In this document: piece after piece, positions 17,759 to 28,497 of the stretch
Layout: each line of letters opens with the position of its first letter
Position numbering within the stretch: the stretch's first letter is position 1
Source: Actinomadura rudentiformis
GTDB taxonomy: Bacteria; Actinomycetota; Actinomycetes; Streptosporangiales; Streptosporangiaceae
Length of the DNA stretch: 64,000 bases
Assembly: GCF_008923185.1 (NCBI RefSeq)
Contig: NZ_WBMT01000001.1
Span: 1 to 64,000 of the forward strand
Direction: 5' to 3'
Program-made: the position numbers and the translations under genes
Notes under the pieces: model-generated
Databases searched by the model: none
What the model was told of the DNA's origin: nothing
The model's input: the letters and a program-made list of their open reading frames with translations, nothing else

Positions 17759-18813
17759 GCGTGGAGGCGCACCTTGCGGCTCGCCAGCCGGGCGATGCGT
17801 TCCTCGTCGATCTGGTGGCCGAGCCCCGGCTGCGTCAGCGGCACCCCCACCACGCCGCCGGACGAGCGGACCGGCGGGGTGACGAACGCGGGCCCGCCCG
17901 CCGGATCGGACACATCGCTCGGCAGATCGCAGCCGGGCAGCGCGGCGAGCGCCACCGCAGCGGCCTGGCCGATGCCGAAGGGGCCGGAGCCGGTGCACCA
18001 GACCTCCCAGCCCGCCGCGTACGCGCGGTCGTGGGCGCCACGAGCCGCCGTCAGCCCGCCGAGGCGGCCGAGCCGCAGATTGAGCGCGCGCCCCGCCTCC
18101 AGCGAGATCGCGGCGTCGAGAGTGTCGATGTCGCCGATGTCGGGCGCGACCGCGGTCTCGATCAGACGTTGCAGCCGCGCGTGCGACACCAGGTCGCCGG
18201 CGGGGAAGGGCCGTTCGATCGCCAGCACGCCATAGGCGTCGAGCCCCTCCAGCACCGCCATGTGCTCGGCGGACTCGCGGTAGGCGTTCCCGGCGTCGAC
18301 GATCAAGGCCAGCGCCGGGTAGGCCTCGCGGATGAGCCGTACCGGCTCGATGTCCCAGCCGGGCCGCACGCTCACGGTGACGCGGGTGTGACCGGCGCCG
18401 ACGGCACGGTTGACGCGGGAGACCACGGTCTCCAGAACGGGCTCCGGGCTGATCCGGGCTCCCGTCACGATCGAGGTGCGGGTGCCGCCCAGCGCATGGG
18501 CCAGCGGCATGCCCTTGGCCCGGCACCACAGGTCCCAGCAGGCGACGTCGATCGCCGCCGCGGCCGGGCGGTCACCCAGCTCGGCGGCCGCCGAGACGTC
18601 CTCGGGGCGTTCCCACTCCAGGCCGATCAGCGCCGGGCCCATGCGCTCGGCGATGTCGGCCCAGATCGAATCCGGCGTCCCGGCGCCGGACAGCACCGCC
18701 TCCCCCCAGCCCACCGCGCCGTCGTCGGCGGTGAGCCGCACGAGAATGCTCTCCGGCCGCTGCCCGCGCGGCAACGCCGCCCGGAAGGCATCGCAGCCCT
18801 GGATCTGAGGCAC
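17755..18813 (-). CDS. Enolase-superfamily (NAAAR/OSBS-like) protein lacking catalytic lysines
   Basis: About 352 residues, of the mandelate racemase / muconate-lactonizing group closest to N-acylamino-acid racemases and o-succinylbenzoate synthases. The capping domain (1-110) has [10 protein letters not shown] and [19 protein letters not shown]. In the barrel, the KxK motif that carries the catalytic lysine is replaced by TVS (residues 146-148 in [13 protein letters not shown]); the metal ligands at VDAGNAY (D173) and AIERPF (E200) remain, the third (DES in relatives) reads DIG (225-227), and the opposite lysine is Arg ([10 protein letters not shown]247). Thus it is probably not a racemase or OSBS by the usual two-base mechanism. 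Start GTG 18813 is chosen from family length; upstream frame is open but unlike the family. Confidence 0.8.
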   Translation of the reverse strand: MPQIQGCDAFRAALPRGQRPESILVRLTADDGAVGWGEAVLSGAGTPDSIWADIAERMGPALIGLEWERPEDVSAAAELGDRPAAAAIDVACWDLWCRAKGMPLAHALGGTRTSIVTGARISPEPVLETVVSRVNRAVGAGHTRVTVSVRPGWDIEPVRLIREAYPALALIVDAGNAYRESAEHMAVLEGLDAYGVLAIERPFPAGDLVSHARLQRLIETAVAPDIGDIDTLDAAISLEAGRALNLRLGRLGGLTAARGAHDRAYAAGWEVWCTGSGPFGIGQAAAVALAALPGCDLPSDVSDPAGGPAFVTPPVRSSGGVVGVPLTQPGLGHQIDEERIARLASRKVRLHA

Positions 18814-19088
18814 CCGCGCCCGCCCTTCGCCTCGGAGAAGTCGTCCCTCCCATGATCCCCCCTCCGGGGACTTGGGAAGACAACCCGGACGCGACGGACC
18901 CGCCGGGCGAACGAGACCCCCCGCTGCCGCCAGGCGGCGCCAGCCGACCGTAACGGGCGCCAGATGGCCGTAGAGCGGCGCCAGCGACTCTGTGGCGCAG
19001 GGCAAGGGGCAAGTGCTCACGACGGCGTCAGGTGGCTGTGAGGCGCCAGGGGGCAGCTGTGAGGGGAGATGGGGCGGCGCGGTCGTCT

Positions 19089-19385
19089 TCAGGCGACGCT
19101 GGACGCCCGCTGGAGGCTCTGGTCGATCAGGGCGGCCGCGCGGTCGAGGTCACGCGCGGGCGCGATGCGGTCGGCCCAGGTCCACCAGAACCAGGCCGTG
19201 CCGTCTGCGTCGCGTTGGCAGACGATCGTGCCCGACCGCCCTGGCTCGGTGCGGTGGAGGACCTCCAGCCGTGGCCCGGTCCCGGCGGTCACCATCATCG
19301 TGAGATGGCCGTGGCGGGCCAGGGATTGGCCGAGATCTTCGAGGGCCGCCAGTTCGGTGTCGGTCTCTTCGATCGTCCGCAGCAT
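19089..19385 (-). CDS. Hypothetical protein, 98 aa
   Basis: A soluble 98-residue protein with no recognised domain. It starts with a predicted helix (TIEETDTELAALEDLGQSLARHG), followed by alternating strands (HLTMMVTAG, LEVLHRTEPG, GTIVCQRD, GTAWFWWTWADRIA) and a final helix (DLDRAAALIDQSLQRA), a small alpha-beta layout seen in actinobacterial conserved hypotheticals. ATG 19385 has GGGGGA about nine bases upstream. It lies alone between the enolase-like gene and the zincin-like membrane protein, all on the same strand. Confidence 0.65.
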   Translation of the reverse strand: MLRTIEETDTELAALEDLGQSLARHGHLTMMVTAGTGPRLEVLHRTEPGRSGTIVCQRDADGTAWFWWTWADRIAPARDLDRAAALIDQSLQRASSVA

Positions 19386-19480
19386 TTCCGATCCCCCTGA
19401 GTCTTCGGCGTCAAGAGTTGGGACGCCGGGAAACCGCCAGAAGTTTGCGGAACGGCGGTGAGACCGAGCTGACCGAGGAG

Positions 19481-19948
19481 TCAGGGGCGCCGCCGGAACG
19501 CGCGCAGCGGCCGCCGCTCGTACCCGCCGTCGGCCAGCCCTGCCAGCCGTTCGAACGGGTTGTACGAGGAGTGATCACCGCACAGGGCCAGGGAGACGCC
19601 CGCACAGGCCAGATAGGCGACGATCATGAACGGGCCGAAGCAGAACGCGTACTGGGTGGCGTGCCGTCCCTCGTGCAGCAGCAGCCGAGGACGGTCCAGG
19701 AGATCAGCCGCCTCGCTCCGGACGAGGATCACGTTCCCGCATGTGAAGGCATGCGCGTCGGGCAACGGCAGCCGGTAGCGACCGGCGACCAGCAGCCCGT
19801 CCGGCCCGCGGTGGACGGCCGGCCGCCGCGTCCCGGCCACGATGAGGAGGAGCCCCAGCGGCGTCGACAGGTTGATGATGTTCACGACCTGGCGAAGGCG
19901 GTGTGCCGGCTTCACATGGGAGTTCTTCCCGCGGAGCCAGCGCCGCAC
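19481..19948 (-). CDS. Small membrane protein with HExxH motif
   Basis: 155 residues from GTG 19948 (a second GTG 11 codons in is possible). The sequence has a hydrophobic segment near LSTPLGLLLIVAGT, a beta-rich middle, then LLLHEGRHATQYAFCFGPFMIVAYLACAG, in which HEGRH is a zinc-protease-like HExxH immediately before a transmembrane helix, and finally NPFERLAGLADGGY. This arrangement is common in actinobacterial conserved hypothetical proteins; proteolytic activity is unproven. It ends with an Arg-rich tail. It follows the LCP gene on the same strand with a 30-base gap, so may share its transcript and act at the cell envelope. Confidence 0.65.
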   Translation of the reverse strand: MRRWLRGKNSHVKPAHRLRQVVNIINLSTPLGLLLIVAGTRRPAVHRGPDGLLVAGRYRLPLPDAHAFTCGNVILVRSEAADLLDRPRLLLHEGRHATQYAFCFGPFMIVAYLACAGVSLALCGDHSSYNPFERLAGLADGGYERRPLRAFRRRP

Positions 19949-19978
19949 CCGTCACCCAGAGGTCCCCAGAGGTGTTGT

Positions 19979-21484
19979 TCAGGAGGGGCAGGTGGCATCC
20001 AGCGAGACGGGCTTGGACTGCGGGCCCTTGGTGGATCCAGGTGAAGGGTCGCCGGACTTGCCCGGCGTGGCGCTGGGGGAGCCGCTGGTCGTCGGGCTCG
20101 TCGGGGCCGTGGGCGTGCCGCTCGGCTTGGTCCCGCTGCTCTCGACGGCCTGGGCCGACAGCTTGCGGATGAGCCCGAAGTCGGGGTTGCCGGTGCTGAT
20201 GAGCGGCGGCACGAACTGCAGGCTGTTGATCTGGGCCCCGCTCTTGACCTTGCTGGACAGCGACACGAAGGCCGGCAGGAGCTCCTGCGGGATGTCGGTG
20301 GAGATCGCCCGCTTGGTGGCGGCGGCCAGCCTGTCGAACTTCGTCAGCACGGTCTGCGGGTCGGCCTGCTTGGCGATCGCCCGCATGATGCACTTCTGGC
20401 GGCCCATCCGGGTGTAGTCGTCGCTGTTGGTGCGGGAACGGCCGTACCAGAGGGCCTCCTTGCCCGACAGCGTCCGGGTGCCGGCCTTCAGCACGCGGTT
20501 CTCGCGGCTGTAGAGGATGTCTTCGGGAATCGTCATCTTGACGCCGCCGATGGCGTCGACGATGTCGGCGAACCCGCGCATGTCGACCAGGATGTAGTAG
20601 TCGACGCGCTGGTGGAGGATCCCGGCGATCGTGGCCTTGAGAAGCTCCGGGCCGCGGTTGTTCTTGGTCACGCCGGGGACCAGGTCGGGGTGCTCCTCGG
20701 CGTACTGGTACACCTCGTTGAGGAGGCCGGGGGTGCCGGCGCCGTCGCCGGTGAAGCCGTACGGGAAACGGTCGCGGGCGGGCCCCGGCGGCAGCTGGAA
20801 GCTCTCGAGGTTGCGGGGGAGGCCGAGCAGGACGGTGTCGCCGGTCTTGGTGTCGACGCTGGCGAGGGTCATGCTGTCGGTGCGCACGCCCACGCGGTTG
20901 GGGGCGGCGTCGCCGCCCAGCAGCAGGACGTTGACGCGGGACTGCCCGTTCCACGGGTCGGCGGTGTTGACCGGGCGGCCGTTGCTGTCGCCGGTGCGGA
21001 AGATGCTCGTCAGCGCGTCCTTGTAGACGTAGGTGCTGTGCGCGGCCCACGTGACGGGCACGGCCACCGCGAAGCAGAGCAGCGCGACCGTCACGGCCCC
21101 GGCGGTCTGGGCGCCGGTGGACAGCCCGTCGGGCCGGACGATCTGGTACGAGCGGATCACGACCGTCACCCACACCAGGCCCAGCGCGAGGATGCCGACG
21201 GCGAACGCCGACAGCCAGGTGGGCTGCACCGCCAGCCGGATCAGGTCGGGCCGGAAGACGGCCGCCGTCACCGCGCCCGCGATGATCAGCAGGCCGAAGG
21301 CCCCCAGCAGGATCGAGCCGACGACACGGCGGCCGGCCCGCAGGTGGGCCACACCCCAGACGAGCGCGGAGGCCAGGGTGAGTCCCAGGGCGCGCTGCAG
21401 CCCCCGCGCGGCGGCACCGCCGCCGTCCCGGGCGAGGGTGTCATCGTCCCGCTGGGCGCGCCCACCGGCCAAACGACTCGCCAT
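19979..21484 (-). CDS. LytR-CpsA-Psr (LCP) family envelope protein
   Basis: 501 residues. After a soluble head there are about four transmembrane segments (residues 30-150), the last ending AVPVTWAAHSTY. The extracellular LCP domain follows: RVNVLLLGGDAAPNRVGVRTDSMTLASVD, LLGLPRNLESFQLP, DYYILVDMRGFADIVDAIGG and LSGKEALWYGRSRTNSDDYTRMGRQKC, holding the conserved Arg/Asp residues that bind the polyprenyl phosphate and metal. The C-terminus is a Ser/Thr/Pro/Gly-rich tail. LCP enzymes attach secondary polymers such as arabinogalactan-like glycans or teichoic acids to peptidoglycan. The number of N-terminal helices is higher than in single-pass LCP proteins. Confidence 0.9.
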   Translation of the reverse strand: MASRLAGGRAQRDDDTLARDGGGAAARGLQRALGLTLASALVWGVAHLRAGRRVVGSILLGAFGLLIIAGAVTAAVFRPDLIRLAVQPTWLSAFAVGILALGLVWVTVVIRSYQIVRPDGLSTGAQTAGAVTVALLCFAVAVPVTWAAHSTYVYKDALTSIFRTGDSNGRPVNTADPWNGQSRVNVLLLGGDAAPNRVGVRTDSMTLASVDTKTGDTVLLGLPRNLESFQLPPGPARDRFPYGFTGDGAGTPGLLNEVYQYAEEHPDLVPGVTKNNRGPELLKATIAGILHQRVDYYILVDMRGFADIVDAIGGVKMTIPEDILYSRENRVLKAGTRTLSGKEALWYGRSRTNSDDYTRMGRQKCIMRAIAKQADPQTVLTKFDRLAAATKRAISTDIPQELLPAFVSLSSKVKSGAQINSLQFVPPLISTGNPDFGLIRKLSAQAVESSGTKPSGTPTAPTSPTTSGSPSATPGKSGDPSPGSTKGPQSKPVSLDATCPS

Positions 21485-21715
21485 GTACGCTCCGATCCCC
21501 CACCCAAGGTGAAATTAGGCGCTGCCTTACATTATGGACGCGCAAAACCGGAGCTGGTTTACGTAGTAGTCGACCAAATGCGGGCTGTGCTGCTGTTATG
21601 TGAGGCTTTTGCCTAGAATATGCAATTCGGCGCCGCGGGGGAAACGGATCAGGACGCATGACGTCCCGTGGCGCGACGGACACGGTGGGTCGCCGAATTC
21701 GGCTGTTACCAGGCG

Positions 21716-23868
<2,153 letters not shown>

Positions 23869-24780
23869 GTGCTGGATGCGGTCGACGCCGTGCTCGTCCG
23901 CGAGCTCCAGCGGGATGGCAGGGCGACCTTCCAGGCGCTCGCCGACCGCGTCGGGCTTTCCCGCACGGCAGTGCGGGCACGCGTGCAGAACCTTCTCGAA
24001 ACCCAGGTCGTCCGCGTTGTCGGCATCGTGCACGCCGCCGTCGTGGGAGCGGAGGCGATCGGGCACGTCTCGGTCACCGTCGACGGATCCGCCAGGGAGG
24101 TGGCGGCGGCCATCGCGGAGCGGCCGGCGGTCAGCTTCACCGCGCTGACCGCCGGGCCCTACGACCTCGTCGCGCAGGTGCGGACGCGGGACGACGCGGC
24201 GCTGGCCGCCGAGGTCGACCACATCCGCGCCGTGCCCGGCGTGCGGTCGGCGGAGGTGTTCCGCTCGGTCTCCACCGTGCGCGACTCCCACGCCGTGGTC
24301 CGTGAGCTCGGGGACATCACCCTCGACGACATCGACTGGCGGTTGCTCCAGGAGTTGCAGCGCGACGGCCGTGCCCCCTACACGCGGCTCGCCAACATCA
24401 TCGGGCTGTCCCAGGCCGCCACACGGGCCCGGGTGGTGCGGCTGATGCGCTCGGGCGTGATCCAGGTGACCGGCCTGGCCGATCCCCTGGCGCTGGGCGC
24501 CGCGGAGCTGGGCGGCTTCGGGCTCACGGTGACCGGCGGGCTCCGCCGGGTCGCCGAGGCCGTGGCGGAGAAGGACGGCGTGCGCTACCTGGCGACGGGC
24601 TTCGGCCGCTACGACATCGTCGGCCAGGCCGAGGCCGCCTCGCGCGGGGAGCTCGTCGCGGTCATGGACGCGATCCGCGCGGTCCCTGGCGCGACCGTCC
24701 GGGAGTCCTGGCACCACCTCGACGTGGTGAAGGAGTCCTACGCCGTCGAACTCCCCGAGAAGCCGCTCAACGGTTCGTGA
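23869..24780 (+). CDS. Lrp/AsnC family regulator with two tandem Lrp modules
   Basis: 303 residues with the Lrp unit present twice. Module one: VLVRELQRDGRATFQALADRVG plus LSRTAVRARVQNLLE and its RAM/ligand domain; module two: IDWRLLQELQRDGRAPYTRLA plus LSQAATRARVVRLM and a second ligand domain ending in DAIRAVPGATVRES. Such duplicated Lrp proteins are found in actinobacteria and mimic a dimer in one chain. GTG 23869 is preceded by GAGGAGGAG at proper distance; ATG 23851 would place that sequence inside the gene. Targets are unknown; divergent guaB1 lies 716 bases away. Confidence 0.87.
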   Translation: MLDAVDAVLVRELQRDGRATFQALADRVGLSRTAVRARVQNLLETQVVRVVGIVHAAVVGAEAIGHVSVTVDGSAREVAAAIAERPAVSFTALTAGPYDLVAQVRTRDDAALAAEVDHIRAVPGVRSAEVFRSVSTVRDSHAVVRELGDITLDDIDWRLLQELQRDGRAPYTRLANIIGLSQAATRARVVRLMRSGVIQVTGLADPLALGAAELGGFGLTVTGGLRRVAEAVAEKDGVRYLATGFGRYDIVGQAEAASRGELVAVMDAIRAVPGATVRESWHHLDVVKESYAVELPEKPLNGS

Positions 24781-24790
24781 CACCGCCGAG

Positions 24791-24819
24791 GGCCCGCGTT
24801 CACCCCATGAACGCGGGCC
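24791..24819. terminator. Bidirectional hairpin terminator
   Basis: A perfect 12-base stem (GGCCCGCGTTCA / TGAACGCGGGCC) with loop CCCCA lies between the convergent Lrp and antiporter genes, 10 and 33 bases from their stops. A shorter relative of the same hairpin occurs at 30357-30380. Confidence 0.75.
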
Positions 24820-24852
24820 CCGCACCGACGCGAGATGAGGCGCGGCGGGGGG

Positions 24853-26457
24853 TCAGTCGCGGTTGAGGGCTGCCTCTTCGAGGTCCAGCTCGTGCAGCAC
24901 GCGGTTCATCACCTCGTCGTCGAGGCGGCGTTCGTCGCGCATCTGGATGAACACCTGCCGTTCGGCGGCCAGCATCTCGCGGCGGAGGCGCCGGTAGGTG
25001 CTCGTCGGCACCTCCTCGCCCTCGGGGCCCGTGCCCCCGCCGAGCCGCTCCCAGGCGCGGAGCTGCCGGTGCTCGGCGAGCTGCCGCAGACGTTCCGTCA
25101 CCGTCTCGTCGATGGCCTTGGGCTCGGCGGCGACGAGCTCCTCCAGCCGCTCCAGGGCCGCCTTCGCGGCGGCGTGCTGGGCACCGGCCTCGGCGACCCT
25201 GTCGGTGTACTCCTCGTCGGCGCTCCCGACGCCGAGGCGGCGGATCAGCATGGGGAACGTCATGCCGTGGACGAGCAGCGTGGCCAGCACGGTGGTGAAC
25301 GTCAGGAAGAGGATCAGGTCTCGGCCGGGGAAGGGTTCACGGGACGAGGTGAGGATCGGGACCGCGAACGCGGCGGCCAGCGAGACCACGCCGCGCATGC
25401 CCGCCCAGGACACCACGACCGGGCCCCTCCATCCGTACCAGGCCTCCTTTTCGCGGATCCGCGCCGAGAGCAGCCGGGGCAGGAACGCCGCTGGGAACAC
25501 CCACACGAACCGCGTGACGACGGTGATCGCGAAGATCGCCACCGCCCACCACATGAGGCTGGCCCAGCCGTACCCGGACACGCCGTCCAGCACCGCCGGC
25601 AGCTGGAGCCCGATGACCAGGAAGACCACCGACTCCAGGATGAAGATGACGACCTTCCAGAACGCGTGGCCGATGATCCGGGTCACGGCGGCCGACTCGG
25701 TGAAGCGGTGCCCGAGATACAGGCCGCTGACCACCACCGCGATCACACCGGAGGCGTGCAGCGCCTCGGCGATCAGATAGGCGGCGAACGGCGCCAGCAC
25801 CGCCACCCCGTTCTCCACGATCGGGTCGTTCAGGCGCGTCCGCAGCCAGTGCAGCGGCGGCCCGAGCACCAGCCCGATCGCGGCACCGGCCACCGCGGCG
25901 AACAGGAACCGCCCGGTGCCGTCCAGCAGCGTGAACCCCGCGCCCGCCGCCGCTGCGACCGCCACCCGGAACGCGGTCAGCGCGGTGGCGTCGTTGAACA
26001 GGCTCTCGCCCACAAGGATCGTCACCGTCCGGCGCGGCAGCCCCAGCCGCTGCGCGACGCTCACCGCCGCGACCGCGTCCGGCGGCGCGATGATCGCGCC
26101 GAGCACGAACGCCGCAGCCAGCGGCAGGTCCGGCACGAGGTAGTACGCGGAGTACCCGACGACGAAGGTGGTGAACAGCACGAGGCCGAACGACAGCAGG
26201 CCGATGGGCCGGACGTTCTCGCGGAGGTTGTAGTACGAGATCTGCCAGGCCGCCGAGAACAGCAGCGGCGGCAGGAACACGTACAGGACGAATTCGGGAT
26301 CGAGCTCGAAGCCGGGCACGCCGGGGATGAACGTGAAGAGCAGCCCGGCGACCACCAGGACGAGCGGCGCGGAGAGCCCCCACCGCCTGGACAGCCCGGC
26401 GACCGTGACCGCTGCCATCGGCACCGCCAGCAGCCACAACGCATGAGTCGCTTCCAC
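24853..26457 (-). CDS. CPA1-type Na+/H+ antiporter
   Basis: 534 residues with about twelve transmembrane helices over residues 1-400. The family's signature is clear: FVLGAIIAPPDAVAAVSVAQRLGLP, then TILVGESLFNDATALTAF with the paired ND residues for cation translocation, and VVVSWAGMRGVVSLAAAFAVP further on. The last 130 residues are a cytoplasmic, Glu/Arg-rich predicted coiled coil (AAAKAALERLEELVAAEPK). It exchanges Na+ or K+ for protons in the plasma membrane for pH and salt balance. GTG 26457 is the start. Single gene between convergent terminator and a LysR gene on the same strand. Confidence 0.9.
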   Translation of the reverse strand: MEATHALWLLAVPMAAVTVAGLSRRWGLSAPLVLVVAGLLFTFIPGVPGFELDPEFVLYVFLPPLLFSAAWQISYYNLRENVRPIGLLSFGLVLFTTFVVGYSAYYLVPDLPLAAAFVLGAIIAPPDAVAAVSVAQRLGLPRRTVTILVGESLFNDATALTAFRVAVAAAAGAGFTLLDGTGRFLFAAVAGAAIGLVLGPPLHWLRTRLNDPIVENGVAVLAPFAAYLIAEALHASGVIAVVVSGLYLGHRFTESAAVTRIIGHAFWKVVIFILESVVFLVIGLQLPAVLDGVSGYGWASLMWWAVAIFAITVVTRFVWVFPAAFLPRLLSARIREKEAWYGWRGPVVVSWAGMRGVVSLAAAFAVPILTSSREPFPGRDLILFLTFTTVLATLLVHGMTFPMLIRRLGVGSADEEYTDRVAEAGAQHAAAKAALERLEELVAAEPKAIDETVTERLRQLAEHRQLRAWERLGGGTGPEGEEVPTSTYRRLRREMLAAERQVFIQMRDERRLDDEVMNRVLHELDLEEAALNRD

Positions 26458-26517
26458 GCTCAGATCATGGCACGGGCGGCGCCTCGGCCGGGTTCCCGGC
26501 CCCTGGCGCCCGCTGGG

Positions 26518-27384
26518 TCAGCCGCGTGAGGCCTCCTTGGCGAAGGCGAGGAAGTCGCGCGCCACCGGGGGAAGCTGCCGGTGCGCATGGACCAGGCCGA
26601 TCAACTTGGTGAGCGGCGGCATGAACGAGCGCACCACCAGGCCCTCGGTGTCGTCGATCTGATTGCGGTACCAGAGCAGCGAGCCCATGCCGGAGCGCAC
26701 CCACCCAAGCCATGACCCGCGTTCGTCGGACTCCACCGCCACCACGGGCGTGGCGCCGATACGTTCCAGCATCGCGTCGAGCTCCGCGCGGCGTGAGCTG
26801 CCGCGGCTCGGCAGCACCAGGCGCATGCCGTCCAGCGCGCTGAGCGGCACCGGATCCCGCACCTTCAGCGCCGGCGGCGAGATCAGCACCACCTCGCGCT
26901 GCTCGAACGGGTGGGCCGCCAGGTCGCCGGGGACGGGCAGGTCGGTGAGGGCCAGATCGGCGCGGCCCGTACGGATGGCCGCGGCGACCTGCTCGCGGCC
27001 CTCGCAGCGGATCACCCGGACCCGGACCGCGGGCTGGTCGCGGGCGAACCGGGGGATCAGCCGCCCGGTCAGCTCCGGCTCCAGCGAGGAGGTGGAGGCG
27101 ATGCGCAGCTCGGATCCGCGGCCGTTGGCGCGCGAGACCGAGAGCCCTTCGATCGCGTCGATGGCGTCCAGAGCGACGCGCGCCTGCCGGACCACCTGTT
27201 CGCCGACCGCGGTGAGCACGACACCCCGCCCGGAACGGGCGAACAACTCCACGCCGAGCTCGCGTTCGAGCTCGCGGACGGCCCGGGACAGCGCGGGCTG
27301 GGCGACATAGAGCGCCTGAGCCGCCGACGTCATCGTGCCGTGGTCGGCGGTCGCCACGACATAGCGCAGCTGCCGCAGATTCAT
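26518..27384 (-). CDS. LysR family transcriptional regulator
   Basis: 288 residues. The winged helix is NLRQLRYVVATADHGTMTSAAQALYVAQPALSR (1-35), followed by RELERELGVELFARSGRGVVLT. The effector domain has LRIASTSSLEPEL, RADLALTDLPVPGD and LVLPSRGSSRRAELD. ATG 27384 matches the family; a start six codons earlier is less likely. Adjacent divergent exported SurE gene (27482) and downstream antiporter are possible targets, but neither link is shown by a clear T-N11-A site. Confidence 0.87.
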   Translation of the reverse strand: MNLRQLRYVVATADHGTMTSAAQALYVAQPALSRAVRELERELGVELFARSGRGVVLTAVGEQVVRQARVALDAIDAIEGLSVSRANGRGSELRIASTSSLEPELTGRLIPRFARDQPAVRVRVIRCEGREQVAAAIRTGRADLALTDLPVPGDLAAHPFEQREVVLISPPALKVRDPVPLSALDGMRLVLPSRGSSRRAELDAMLERIGATPVVAVESDERGSWLGWVRSGMGSLLWYRNQIDDTEGLVVRSFMPPLTKLIGLVHAHRQLPPVARDFLAFAKEASRG

Positions 27385-27481
27385 TCCCTGACCGTATGAC
27401 AACGAACCGATCCGGTCTTGGACATAGCCGGAATCGGACCCGAGATTTGCAAGTCACCAGGATCGAGAAAGAGGTGCACAC

Positions 27482-28402
27482 ATGTCCGTGTTGCGAATCC
27501 CGGTGACGCGAGCGCGAGCGCGTACGCTGGCCGCCGTCGCCTGCGTGCTCGCCGCTTCCGCCCTGATCATGGCTTCCTCGGCGCACGCCGTGCCCGAACG
27601 CCCGGGCGAACGCCCCGCCGCCGTCCAGGGGCTGAACATCATGCTGACCAACGACGACGGGTTCGGCGCACCCGGTCTCCAGGCGGTGCGGCAGGCGCTG
27701 ATGGCCGCCGGGCACAGGGTGACGGTGGTCGCGCCGGCGGCCGACCAGAGCGGGGTCGGCACCGCGATGACGCTCAGGTTCGGGGCGCGGATCACCGCCA
27801 GGCAGGAGTCCCCGGGCGTCTGGTCGGTCGCCGGGACGCCCGCAGACTCGGTCTCCTTCGGGCTCCAGGCCGTCTTCAAGGAGGCCAAGCCCGACCTGGT
27901 GGTCTCGGGAAGCAACTTCGGCCACAACACCGGCGCGGTCGCCACCCATTCGGGCACGGTGGGGGCCGCGATCACCGGGCTGGCGAACGGCGTGCCGTCG
28001 ATCGCGGTGAGCACCGAGATCGATCTGCGGGCGGGGCAGGAGGCCACGCTGAAGGCGTTCCCGGCCACGGCGGAGTACCTCGCGGATCTGATCGCCCGCC
28101 TCCGGCGGGCCGGAGGCGGGCGCCTGCTGCCCGCCGGGGTGGCGCTCAACGTCAACTACCCGATCACGGCGGGCGCGCCGAGGGGCACGAAGATCACCAG
28201 GCTCGGCACGACCGCGTTCGTGCTGCCGGTGTACCAGCCGGCGGGCCCGGACACGTTTTTGATCACGCCGCGGTTCCCGGCCGACCCGGAGACCGTCGAG
28301 GGCGCCGACACCACCGCGCTCAGCCGGGACCACGTCTCCGTCACCCCGCTCGACGGCGACTGGACGCACCCCGCCGCCCGGATTCCCGGTCTCACCCGCT
28401 GA
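27482..28402 (+). CDS. Exported SurE-family 5'/3'-nucleotidase
   Basis: 306 residues. An N-terminal Sec signal peptide (TRARARTLAAVACVLAASAL up to SSAHA, cleavage near residue 36) precedes a complete SurE fold: INIMLTNDDG-type start (NIMLTNDDGFGAPGL, metal ligands D-D), VVAPAADQSGVG, SVAGTPADSV, DLVVSGSNFGHNTG and SGTVGAAITG. SurE proteins dephosphorylate nucleoside 5'- and 3'-monophosphates with a divalent metal. Most bacterial SurE are cytoplasmic, so the signal peptide implies extracellular phosphate or nucleoside scavenging. ATG 27482 has GAAAGAGG upstream. Confidence 0.88.
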   Translation: MSVLRIPVTRARARTLAAVACVLAASALIMASSAHAVPERPGERPAAVQGLNIMLTNDDGFGAPGLQAVRQALMAAGHRVTVVAPAADQSGVGTAMTLRFGARITARQESPGVWSVAGTPADSVSFGLQAVFKEAKPDLVVSGSNFGHNTGAVATHSGTVGAAITGLANGVPSIAVSTEIDLRAGQEATLKAFPATAEYLADLIARLRRAGGGRLLPAGVALNVNYPITAGAPRGTKITRLGTTAFVLPVYQPAGPDTFLITPRFPADPETVEGADTTALSRDHVSVTPLDGDWTHPAARIPGLTR

Positions 28403-28442
28403 GCCGAGGGCCCCAGGGCATCGCGGGACAGGGCCTCAGGGC

Positions 28443-28481
28443 ATCGCGGGATGAGGTCTTTCCGGGGCCTCATCCCGCGAT
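28443..28481. terminator. Hairpin terminator between SurE and MFS genes
   Basis: A 14-base perfect stem (ATCGCGGGATGAGG / CCTCATCCCGCGAT) with an 11-base loop lies between the convergent genes. The sequence GGGCATCGCGGGA is also repeated directly at about 28414 and 28439. Confidence 0.72.
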
Positions 28482-28497
28482 CGGCTGGGCAGGACAG

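Noticed and set aside
28413..28481. Direct repeat GGGCATCGCGGGA considered as a possible small repeat array
   Set aside because: Only two partial copies that form part of the terminator hairpin; no regular spacing, so not a CRISPR or VNTR.
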